Source of the DNA: Brachyhypopomus gauderio
Lineage: Eukaryota > Chordata > Actinopteri > Gymnotiformes > Hypopomidae
Assembly: GCF_052324685.1 (NCBI RefSeq)
Contig: NW_027506970.1
Span: 363,377 to 427,376 of the forward strand
Length of the DNA stretch: 64,000 nucleotides
Direction: 5' to 3'
Both the position numbers and the translations under genes were made by a program. Shown piece after piece: positions 1 to 10,016 of the stretch. The stretch's first letter is position 1; every line of letters begins with the position of its first letter. The notes under the pieces were generated by a model, which was given only the letters and a program-made list of their open reading frames with translations, was not told where the DNA came from and made no database searches.

Positions 1-116
1 TCAAGTAAAAGTAGAAGTCGTTCATATTAAAACTACTCTTACAAGCACATTTTTGTCCAAAAAGCTACTTGAGTAAATGTAACAGAGTAAATGTAACGCG
101 TTCCTACCCACCTCTG
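1..116. mobile_element. hAT-like MITE, terminal fragment
   Basis: The stretch ends in ACCCACCTCTG at 106-116, which read on the other strand is the CAGAGGTGGGT start of a terminal inverted repeat common in fish non-autonomous hAT elements. The interior has the typical CTTGAGTAAATGTAAC wording. The other end lies before the window, so target duplications cannot be checked. Family assignment is from memory. Confidence 0.55.
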
Positions 117-119
117 GTT

Positions 120-350
120 ATGAATCAGAATCACTTTATTTCGCCAAGTATGTGGCACATACAAGGAATTTGTCTTGGTGTTGGCCCACAAGTAAGACTT
201 GACACATACTAGACGACAAGACAACACACAGACTATACAAGAGATATATACAGAATAGATATGTAATAAATATGCTATGAACAGTTGTACAGTTGTATTT
301 ACAGTAATTAACAGTAAAATTCCAAGGGGTGGTATAATATATTGCACAAA
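120..350 (-). mobile_element. Retroposon 3' tail (LINE-like), minus strand
   Basis: Read on the minus strand the segment ends with AATAAAGTGATTCTGATTC near 123-141, a polyadenylation-like signal followed by a short TGATTC-type tail, as at the 3' end of fish non-LTR retroposons. It directly abuts the hAT fragment. No reverse transcriptase coding is present, so this is a 5'-truncated copy. The inner boundary near 350 is a guess, and the family was not identified. Confidence 0.45.
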
Positions 351-360
351 TGCTGTTTGA

Positions 361-1079
361 CCGAAAATGTCATCATGTCCATTGAGTGCTGTCGATTCGC
401 GGGGTTTTAATCACATTATTTAATGGTGGTTTATTTTCAAAACGCCCAATCTTAACGTCTTCACGTTCTCTCATGTATCGTCCTGGAATTACTGTAATAC
501 AAGAGAACTGTTCAGTCAGACAGTTATTTGTTGTTAAACGAAGTAGTTACACTTTCAAGCATTTCCAAGTACTTTAGCCTAAATTCCAGCACTTTCAAAC
601 CTGAAACACAAAGCAACATTAAAATTCGTCAAGTAAATGTTCATTCCCCTGTTTTTGAGGAGTGTTTCTTTATACTACCACATATCGTTTCAGAGTATGG
701 GAGGTATTTCCTGCCAATAATAAAACTAAAATGAAAACACTAAAATGAAAATGAAAATACCGTTTTGCCATTTCTTTTTCCATACATGTGTGAAAATATT
801 ATGACAAAATTAAAAATAAAATGAAATCACTTAATTTGCAATTTAATTTTTCACTCGAGCACAGGTCATATGTGACAAATATAAAATGAAAATTAAAAAG
901 GAGGATTGGCGCTACCTGCTGGTGATTTTCTTTTTCATTTTCCACTTTTCATTTTCTTTTTCCACTTTTCATTTTCGTTTTCAACTTCACCAGCATGCAA
1001 ATACATGTAAATGAACAGTAGGTGGAGCTACAACTACAGTACCTCCCGTGAAATCCAGAGAGGGCAGCACACAGCGACA
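361..1079. other. AT-rich flank without a recognisable gene
   Basis: No coding exon, RNA gene or complete transposon is recognised. The small open frames here are short, lack known motifs and lie in low-complexity AT-rich DNA. From about 720 the sequence becomes oligo-A/T rich (separate entry). A GGCGCTACCTGCTGGTGA stretch at 908-925 resembles wording often seen in fish MITEs, but no partner end was found. Confidence 0.5.
727..985. repeat. Inverted simple-repeat tracts AAAATGAAAA / TTTTCATTTT
   Basis: At 727-761 the sequence repeats AAAATGAAAA-type words. At 929-985 it repeats the complementary TTTTCATTTTCCAC-type unit about two and a half times. The two tracts could pair as a loose hairpin with an arm-to-arm gap near 170 bp. 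This may be the decayed core of a foldback element or just low complexity. Confidence 0.4.
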
Positions 1080-1305
1080 TGGCTGACGTTTTACTAGAAA
1101 CGGCAAATGAGATTGTGAGGTTGGCGAATTGCCAGATTATATATTGCTTAGATGTGAAGTAATCTTGCAGGTTAATAGTGTTGTATGTCGAAATATATGT
1201 GAAGTGGTAGAACGCTTAGGGTCTGGATCGGGGACCATGGAAAACCGCCCAGTGCGAGGTCGGCCTAGGTTGGACGTTGCCGCAGAGACAACGCTGAAGT
1301 TGGTT
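1080..1305 (+). pseudogene. Possible decayed transposase N-terminal fragment
   Basis: An ATG at 1080 opens a short frame (MADVLLETANEIVRLA) that hits a stop within about 26 codons. Further on, in another frame, the words GRPRLDVAAETTLKLV occur near 1257-1304. The order (a leucine-rich N-terminus, then a Gly-Arg-Pro motif before a helical stretch) resembles the N-terminus of the transposase encoded at 2050-5224, where GRP sits at residues 99-101 just before the helix-turn-helix. No catalytic part follows. Similarity was judged by eye over short words and could be chance. Confidence 0.25.
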
Positions 1306-1731
1306 ACTTATTCGCAGTTTCAGATTCGTTTGGCTACTTATTCGCAGCTCCTTATTCGGTTCACGATGCGTGTTTACTGCGCACTTTGTTTAAAAGAGAT
1401 AGATTAAACAAACGAGCATAGGAGGCTAGGAGCATACATTAAGAGGTTATTGTTTCCCATACTGATTTTGTGAATGTAGAAAAAAATATTAAAATATAAG
1501 GAAAGCATTCCTTTTTGTAAAATGGTTTATATTTCAAGTCGTTACAATTGTATGTAATTTGTACATGATTATGGAATTCGTCAGCATTTCTAACGTAAGG
1601 AAACATATTCTTAGATTTGAAAACTAAAAACACAGAAATGCTGTTCTAGAACACAAATCAATCGGAAGAAGATATACAAGCACACAACATGGTATATTGA
1701 GCAGTGAACGAATTTACAGGGGAAGGTTCAG
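1306..1731. other. Unassigned left flank of the transposon
   Basis: AT-rich DNA with no recognisable gene. It does not match the satellite that flanks the transposon's other end. The last bases before the transposon are GGTTCAG (1725-1731), which do not match the CATAAAC that follows the right end. Confidence 0.6.
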
Positions 1732-2063
1732 TATGGAGGGTTATTTGTGACAATATTATATAAATAAATGAACAAAGAAATAATTGTTTAAAACGTTAAA
1801 TAAATATTTAAAATGAGATTTAATTAATTAAATTATTTAAATATGGAAAGGAAGCATAAATAATTTTATGTAATTAAATTCATCGTTAGTTGATTGTGAT
1901 ATTTGTATTTCATTAATTGTTTAACTTAAATAATTTAATTAATTATTTCATTATTTATTTCATTATTTCAAGCGCGTCGTCGAACCATGAAATAATTAAA
2001 TCTGTCAACATCAGCCATCAAACTCAGTGGGCGGGCCTAACTCCGATCGATGCAGGTTGATTG
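1732..2063 (+). repeat. Left terminal inverted repeat (332 bp)
   Basis: Matches the reverse complement of 12042-12373 along its whole length, with differences at the G of TTATTTGTGAC (about 1747) and at the T of GCAGGTTGATT (about 2057). It is AT-rich outside and has a GC-richer inner end. It contains its own perfect 20-bp inverted pair (1821-1840 and 1926-1945), a candidate protein-binding or hairpin site. The transposase ATG at 2050 lies inside it. Confidence 0.95.
2029..2035 (+). promoter_or_regulatory. GC box in the left inverted repeat
   Basis: GGGCGGG, an Sp1-type GC box, lies 15 bases upstream of the transposase ATG at 2050 and in the only GC-rich part of the repeat. The same box is present in the right repeat facing the ligase gene. 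This suggests a common promoter for both genes, but no transcript start can be seen directly. Confidence 0.4.
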
Positions 2064-5000
2064 CTCTGGCCTGTGTGAGTGTTTTCTCAGCATGGTGGCT
2101 CTCGACATGGATCTGCAGGACATTTCTCAGGAGTTCGTTAGAACTATCTTACAGCTAGCGGAGGAAATTGAATCAGGGGCTGCAGCCCCAGACTCTGTCA
2201 CTGATCAAATACACGACTTTATAGAAGTGTTAGGGCTGCTTTCTGCTCTCTCTCACCAAAATATAGACTACAGGGTAACTGCAAACTTTGAAGAAGTGCT
2301 CCAGCGCTTCTCCATCCAACCACAGCAAACTACAGCAGGCCCAGGTCGCCCAGCCTTTCACATCCCCAGCGGAATGCTGGAGCACCATGTTCTCTGTGGA
2401 GTAACAGCTCCTGAAATCGCAGATATGTATGGAGTGTCTGAGAGGACCATCAGGAGACACATGGAACAGAACGGAATACGGTGGGTAACCAATCATTTGT
2501 TCCATATAAATTTCCCTAATTTCCCTAATGTAGCATCATCTAGTTCAGGTATCACCAAATGGCGGACCGCGGTCCGGATCCGGACCCGAACGCCGTCCTG
2601 TCCGGACCCAATCACATTCCTGATTAACTGGATACGGACCCAAATGCGGAAATTTAACGGGAGACTATATTTTAAACCGGAGAATTTATTTTCAGACGAG
2701 TGTTACGTTCACCACCCATTTGAGTGTTACGTTCACCACCGCCCCCCCCCCCCCCCCCCGCTCAACAACTTTCGTTCGCCACCGCGGACCCGGACCTAAG
2801 GTCTGAGCTATCTGCCAAAAATGGACCGCGGAAAGATTTAATTGATTACCCCTGATCTAGTTCTAACTAAAGTACTGAAAGTACTAGCTAGGTCAGTGTA
2901 ACGTTTGTCAGTGTAACGTATATTTTTGCACCCAATTTTCTCAAACGGTCAGAAAACTGAACTGATAAACGTTACACTGACCTTACTACTATATGAAAAC
3001 AGTTTATCATGGCTTTAATATACTAAAACATTGAGCTATGAACACCAAACTTAACTTGTTTATTACTCTTCATTCATACTGTCTACTGCTGTAAAGATGA
3101 ACATGTACAATTGTAAAGTATATTGTATAGAGATATCCCTTTCCCATCATATATGACTTTGCTCAATGCTTTTGTTTGCTGCAGAAAGACAGACCTCTAT
3201 TCACCACTCACTAATGAAGAGCTGGACTACATTGTAACTGATGTCCACAGAAGCCACCCAAACACGGGCTACAAGCTAATGCATGGTCTTCTGAAAGCCA
3301 GAGGTATACGTGTTCCAAGTAAGTGTGTAGAGAGACATTGTATTGGATGGGATTTAATGCTATCTAGCTGTGTAAAGAATGAAGAGAGCACTGCAATGGT
3401 TTTAATGTTCTGGCTGATATATACAGCTGTTTAGAGAATGAAGAGAGCGCTGTGTGTGAAAGACTGCCCTGCCAAAAATCCAGCTCACGCCCAGCTTGTC
3501 ATCCACAAAAACATAGCCTATGCTGGTAAAGAGCTAGTTTTTTATTGGGTGTCCAGCTGGACGTGGGCTGGATTTTTTTTTTTAGAAGGGTAGTGGCGAG
3601 CAAGCCAAGGTGCATGAAAGCTGTGATTAAATATCAGGGTTATTCCACCAAATATTGATTAGTGAACTCATCCAAAGTTAAAACATTACTATTGTTATTT
3701 CTAAATGAATATGAACTTGTTTTCTTTGCATTATTTGAGCTCTGAAAGTATTGCATCTTTTCCTTATTTTTATATTTCATATTTTCTGCAGAAAATGCTC
3801 TAAATGAAAATATTTTCATTTGGAATTTTAGAGAAATATTGTCAGCAGTATATAGAATGAACCAATAATGTTCATTTTACTCACATACATCACTTGCAAT
3901 GGTCTCTTAATTTTTTTCCAGAGTGGTATGTGTTTTTCAGCTATATTTCTTTTCAGTCTCAAGGTTGAGAGAGTCTTTTCGCAGAGTTGATGCAGAGGGT
4001 GTGTGCATGAGACGTCTACGGTTGCATACACTAAGACGACGGCAGTATTCTGTGCCTGGCCCAAATTACTTATGGCACATCGACGGTAACCATAAGCTCA
4101 TAAGGTATCAGTAATACTGGCAGAAAGAAAAATCTATGTACAGATATGTGTACAACATTGTGAGTTAGCTAACCTGTTCACAATTGTCTCTTTCATACAG
4201 ATGGAGGTTTGTGGTCCATGGAGGGGTGGATGGATTCAGTCGCTTGGTGGTTTACCTTACTGTGGCTGGCAATAACAGAGCAAACACAGTCTTACAGAGC
4301 TTTCTCACAGCTGTTGATGAGTATGGATTGCCATCAAGGGTACGATCTGATAAAGGTGGGGAGAATGCAGACGTTGCAGAATTTATGATCAGGAGCAGAG
4401 GTACCAACAGAAATTCCCACATCACCGGCAGAAGTGTTCATAATCAACGGTAAATTCACTTCCCTTACATTATAGTGTTAATTGATTGTACAAGAGAAGA
4501 TATACAATCCAGGTTATGTCTTTCTTACAGAATAGAAAGGTTGTGGAGGGATGTTTATGAGCATGCTCTAGACCTCTTCTACCAGATCTTTGTCTCTTTG
4601 GAAGATCAGTCAGCACTTCACCCTGACAATGAACTCTATCTATTTGCCTTGCATTGGATCTTCCTACCACAAATACAGAGGCATCTCAAGTCTTTCAGAG
4701 ATGCTTGGAACTTCCATGGCCTTAGAACTGAAAGGGGTCAGTCACCAGAACAACTCTGGAGAAGATACAGAGAGCAAACTCCCACAGAGGACTTAACCGA
4801 GGTATGTATTCATTGAGAAGTCAATATTTTAATGTAATTAAACATTCTGCATGCGTGCATTTCAAACATTTGCTTATATTTTTTACTGAAAAACTAGCTG
4901 GTTTGTTACTGCAACAGTAGGTATTATACACTGACTGGTCATTAAGTACGTTATCTTTGCTTCTACGATGAGCATTGGGTACTGTAAGAAGTCACTAGTC

Positions 5001-5224
5001 TATTATGATAATATATTTCATAGGTTAATGAAGACTATGGGATTGACTGGAATGGGCCTCACACCCTTCTTGACAACACTGTATCTGTTCCGGAGATCCA
5101 GCTGCGCCGTGAGCTCACCGATGATGAACTTGCTTCTTTGCCAGTTCCAGGGGGGCCTTTGGATCGCACAATTGGCATGTACTTGGAGACTGTTCAGATT
5201 TTGTCAAGAATCATAGGAGACTGA
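2050..5224 (+). CDS. DDE transposase, IS3/integrase-like core, six exons
   Basis: Predicted exons are 2050-2480, 3185-3318, 3957-4104, 4201-4449, 4531-4801 and 5024-5224. All introns are GT-AG, phases agree, and the sum is 1434 nt (477 aa). Residues 99-101 are GRP, followed by a helix-turn-helix at about 115-140 for DNA binding. Residues 167-176 ([10 protein letters not shown]) resemble the HPxYGYR element before the catalytic domain in IS3 OrfB. The integrase fold follows, with D231 (HIDGNHK), D288 (RSDKGGEN) and E323 (HNQRIERLW), giving 34 residues between the last two. The protein should cut and join the element ends in the nucleus. The first ATG is inside the inverted repeat; in-frame ATGs at 2092 and 2107 are alternatives. 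Intron 1 holds two MITE insertions. Exon structure is inferred from splice signals and frame, not from transcripts. Confidence 0.88.
2546..2854. mobile_element. hAT-like MITE in transposase intron 1
   Basis: 309 bp flanked by a perfect 8-bp duplication ATCTAGTT (2538-2545 and 2855-2862). Ends are CAGGTATCA and TGATTACCCCTG, an imperfect inverted pair starting CAGG, typical of hAT elements. The interior carries GGACCCGGACC-type words, a C-run at about 2743-2759 and a TACGTTCACCACC motif. It has no transposase. It sits wholly in the intron, so it does not break the gene. Confidence 0.85.
2890..2983. repeat. Small hairpin element in transposase intron 1
   Basis: Perfect 17-bp inverted repeats AGGTCAGTGTAACGTTT (2890-2906) and its complement (2967-2983) enclose 60 bp. 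The GTCAGTGTAACGT word is repeated once inside the left part. Probably a tiny MITE; no certain target duplication or family. Confidence 0.6.
3464..3593. repeat. Hairpin MITE in transposase intron 2
   Basis: The arms near 3470-3495 (AAAAATCCAGCTCACGCCCA) and 3552-3582 (TGGACGTGGGCTGGATTTTT) are imperfect inverted copies, with CTGCCCT / AGGGTAG as the outermost matching ends. Non-coding. An imperfect direct duplication of a GAATGAAGAGAGC word lies just upstream (about 3377 and 3435). The family is not identified. Confidence 0.5.
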
Positions 5225-5230
5225 AATAAA
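5225..5230 (+). terminator. Polyadenylation signal of the transposase gene
   Basis: AATAAA starts immediately after the TGA stop at 5222-5224. A second AATAAA at 5308-5313 is better spaced for a normal 3' UTR. Either could serve. Confidence 0.45.
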
Positions 5231-6292
5231 TTGCATATAATTTATTCTTGTAGCATATCTAGACAAACATGCATTGGATTTTCAACAACAGTTAATGAAA
5301 AGCAAAAAATAAACACTTTGTTTTAACAGCATGAATTTGACATAATTCTTTGTTTTCTGGAACTAAAATAAACTGTGTTGTTAAACAGCCCTATCCTGTT
5401 TGTCCATTTTATTACAGAATAAAATAGTGAAGCTAAACATGAGTTAAACTCTTCCCTTTGCAAGCCTCTTTCAAACATGAGGTGAAAAAAAAACTTAATC
5501 TTGTTGGTACAGACTTATCAATTTGATCTGAGCAACATCACCAGGTGCACAAAATGTGCCATGAACTAAGGTCTGGAACAAATGACCAAAGTTTGGTCCA
5601 ACGTAATGAGGTTGTCTTCGGCCAGAACAACTGAACCATGGTTAAGTTCATCTGCAGTGTGAAAACACAGATGTTTTAACCTTTTGGACTAATCAGATGA
5701 AGTTGAGACATGATATTGTAATGCATTCAATAACAGCAGAAGAAAAAGAACTGTGTTGTGCCGTTATCACCCACATCCACATACCACCCCCCCTTTTTTA
5801 GGAACAGAAATAAAAGTAATTAGAGGGGATTGCACTACCCTGAATCTGCTGCAGGATAGGCCTACAGTTGGATTCAGTACAACACCTGGAAAGATAACAC
5901 TGCTCAACTGCTAACATTCTACATGTCAATCGGTGTTGAGTACAGAGCGACTCTGCTCACCTAGGTGATGATGGCAGGATGTAGTAAAATTGTTTAGTGC
6001 GCTCAGTCACTAAACTGCAGTGTGAAATGAAAAGTAACTGGACTAAATACAGTATACAATGTCACAAATAACTGTGGTTTGAACTTCAGACTTGTGTCCA
6101 ATCTTATTCAAAAAGACTGGTGTGGCTGCAGGTTTGAAACAACGTGCAGCACACTGGGTTTCATGTATAATCAATAAGTCACTCTTCAAACAACTGATTA
6201 CCTGAGCTTGTGACTGGCTGGAATGAAAATCTGCAGTCACACTGGCCTTTTGCAGACAAGATTGGACAACCCTGATCTAAGGGAAAGTTGTG
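5231..6292. other. Convergent 3' region between the two transposon genes
   Basis: Non-coding stretch where both transcripts should end. Minus-strand AATAAA signals lie at 5408-5413 and 5241-5246, so the ligase transcript probably has an approximately 880-nt 3' UTR or overlaps the transposase 3' end. Words such as CAGTGTGAAA occur more than once (about 5655 and 6017), which could be remnants of an old insertion. No gene recognised. Confidence 0.5.
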
Positions 6293-9200
6293 TTAAACTA
6301 GTCCAAATCCAGTGTGTGTGCTATTTATGGAAGCCATAAAGGCAGCCTCAAAGTCTGTGTAGGACTTAAAATGAACTGGCAGCTTCAAAGTTTCAAAGCA
6401 TGTGGTGGATGTAGGAAAGGATCCTCTGGACAGCTCCACTTTGAGTTCACATGGCAGCACCTCCCACCCCACCCAGAACTTTAGCAGCTCGGCCAGTTTC
6501 CTTGGTGAAGCTAAAAGTCAACGAACACAGAATATTAGAATAAGGATTTTTTCATCAGAAACAACTGTACTGCAAACATTCCATTCCATTGTTTGCATAC
6601 ATATGTATGCATTTTCTGTAAAACTGCATACTGTACCTGTGATAAGGACAACAGAGTAGTATTAACACAACCGTACCTGTTTCTATGAACAGGCGCAGAA
6701 AACCAGTAATGCGACATGTGGTCTCAACATCAAATTCATCATCATCATCACTGTCCTCAACAGGCCAAATTATTTTGTCAAGGAGCATCTGAGGGGTGAA
6801 AACATTCAACAATGTTAATTAGTTGCATAAATGCACATTTACATAGATCACGGGACATATAGATTTGCATATTTTTACACAGGAAATTCTCCCAGTTGGT
6901 TACAAAACATACCGATTACAAGGTTTACAGATGACGAAAAATACTCGTGTGAACACAATCATGATATAAAACTGAGGAAAAATAAATCACCTGGGGAGTG
7001 TAGAGCGTTTCACCTGTTCTGGGGAAAACCAGCGAGACAACGTCGGGTCTAGATATCAGGAAGGGCCATACCATCACATCTTTCAGACCCTTCCTTAGCT
7101 GCTTTATTTGACGCTTGGTCCTTCCAATGACCTAAATGATATAGCCAACACAAATGAGAACTTTCTACCAGGAGAGGCACGGATAGAAATTGTCAAATTT
7201 AACTGTGTTAAATCATGTTTAAAATGCTCAGTTTTTTAAAGTGATTTGGTGACAATTTGGTGTTTATATGTAATAGCTTGCCAATTTCCACCTCTCAACA
7301 CTGAACATAAAAACAGTAATTTCACTGAAAAAAATATGTCTCTAGTAGCGTGAACTTACAGCATGGACCAATAGTTTGTTCTGTAGCCATCTCCTATTTG
7401 TTTTTGTGACTGCTGGAAGATCCCACGACATGGATAGATCTGAGACAGTGTCCTGTTGCTCCTGAGTAAGTTCTTCAGTTTCAAGCTAAAATTTAGATTA
7501 TTATATAAAAGTTATTACACTAAGACACAATTAAAAAAAGTACATGACAATTTTCAGAAATATTGGATATGCTTATGTGCTGTCTTCACTTATGGGCCTG
7601 ATTCTCCCAAAGAACATAAGACAGTTAAAAATAACTACACTTATTTAACTGAATCACCTCTACATGACCAAACCACGTATTGTGTATTTCCAAGGACTGT
7701 CTAACAGTACTGTATTTTACTATAGATTAAAATGTAACATCACACACACACACCCTTTGAACACAGTTCTTAAATAGCATTACACTTAGGCATATATCTT
7801 GTGAACAAGCCCAGTAATCTATCCTACAAAATGTTTAAGAACAAATTAATAACGGCATTGATGATTATTATAGATATTAATAAAGTAAAACAAAGTGATT
7901 ACTAATCAGCACAGAGCTCTTTCATTAACCCTTCTTCATTCTGAAGTTGTGCACCATAGGCATGCCACTGACCCAAGGAAATACTAAGTGTAAATAGCAC
8001 CCAATATGTGTCATATTTTGAATCCATAAAAATGCACTATGAAATGCAGAAACCAAAACCAAAAACCTTTACGCTTAACCCTTGTATGGTGTTCATTTTG
8101 TATCAAATGAAAAAAATACACTTAATTATTTTTAAATCTCAGACTCATTGGCCTTGGCTAATTTTCTATGAAGAACATGTTGTATATCAAAACGCATTTT
8201 CAATGAACAAAATGTGAATGTGAACTCAGTGTTTGCGGGTCCACCAAACCCACAAACACTGAGTAACAAAAATATCAGCACCACACAAGGGTTAAAACAG
8301 GCAATTTCATGTACCATTTCTATTATGCTCCTGATGTGCAAATCGGGACAGTCTTCTGTGACAATTGTTGCCATTTCTGGGTCTCCATTGAACAACACAT
8401 GGATTATAGCTGGACTTAATCCTGTCACACATGGGCCATCATGCAAGAAGGAATGACCCAACATCCTTCCAGCAACCTGGAAGAGATTGCTCTCAATAAG
8501 GGACTCTGATGTGGCTGGAACGAGGTGGTCAGGCTGACCCTCAAATAACAGCGTTCGACCTGTGCCACCTGTCAGTAATACAAAACAGGCCATTACAGTG
8601 GTATAAGTAACTTACTGACTCTCATTTACACATGCTATAATATATGCTTTATACACACACCGAGATTTAGACTGAATCCAAACTGAAGTTTGGATATTAT
8701 TGTTGTCAGAAAGTACCGCACCACTCCTTGTCCAACAGCAGCATCCCCTGTCATAAAACAAAATATTTATTCAATAATTGAAATAAAAGTAGTGTCTAAC
8801 AGATTTTTGTCTGTAGCTGTCATTTAAATTTTAACTCACTATATTACTAACCATCAAGGGCACATTGAAGAGGACATGCCCATTCACGTTGCTCTTTATA
8901 GAATGACAGAAGTGCACGCTCTCTGTCTTCCTCAGTGTCCCTTATATCCATCTTCAGTTTAAGTGGCCTTCCAGATGCATGTTCCCCAAGTAAGCTCTCC
9001 TTGAAAACTTTGGAGGCTTGAACTGGATTTTCAATAAGTCCCCATTCTACACACACAAAAAATATGTGCACAACACAAGATCCATAAATGTTATACCATT
9101 TTGAAAATCATTACAAACAAATCAAAACTATATGGCTACTCTGCTGTGTGAATACAAACCACGATCTGCTGCTCTGTGCTCAAACTCTTCACTGTCAGCC

Positions 9201-9953
9201 ACAACTACTGCACTTGCAACCGATGTCCCTGCTGACTCCGGCCTTACTTGGATACGGTCACTGACCGCGTCTGGTTCCCTAACATTAGCCTCACCCTGAT
9301 TTTCCTCTCCATCCCTATCTGATTCCTGAATGGATGTCCTTAAAGTAACAAAATAAGATTTACTTATCATACTCACTAGAATGTACAACAAGCCAAAATA
9401 CAAATCCAAGCACAGAAATTGGTTGTGTAGCTACATACCCTTTACAGTTCTCCCTGTGCAGTTTCATTTCAGAGAAAAGAACACCCCTCTGACAAGTGAG
9501 GCAGGAGATGACTGGACCAGGGGCACGACGAGCACCTTCCTAATAATGTAGTGGAAAGATTCATAAAATAGCATTTTAATTAATTACCGCTATAACTGAT
9601 GATTTTATAGAATATAACAATAAAGAACAACATTAATGTGTAAGAAGTATAAACTTTTTTTTCACAATGTGTAAAAGTATAGCTTACAGATTCAAAAGGC
9701 AGGTCTTGTTGAAGTGGGCGTATGTAGATTGTAGCCTGTCCAATCATTGTAGCTGGATCTTTCAGATAGACAAGTGTGTATCCAGAGTTGGGACAAGGGA
9801 GTAATGCCAGACTTCGACTGCGAGTAGATCCAGCAACTTTGAGAAGCTCAAAACCACCCCCTTCACGAAGTTTTGGATATACTTCCATCAGTCTGTTCGT
9901 TACTACCATAGGATCTGCATAATTTCCTGATTACATAAAAAAATATATACACA

Positions 9954-10016
<63 letters not shown>

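Noticed and set aside
2230..2505. Minus-strand 91-codon frame opposite transposase exon 1
   Set aside because: Antisense shadow of a well supported coding exon, with no recognisable motif.
6991..7014. Earlier splice donor of ligase exon 10 at ACAG|GTGAAA (exon ending at 7014)
   Set aside because: It would put the next exon out of frame and hit a stop at once; the donor 24 bp downstream (exon ending 6991) keeps the frame and adds TPQ before MLLDK, matching the family wording I recall.
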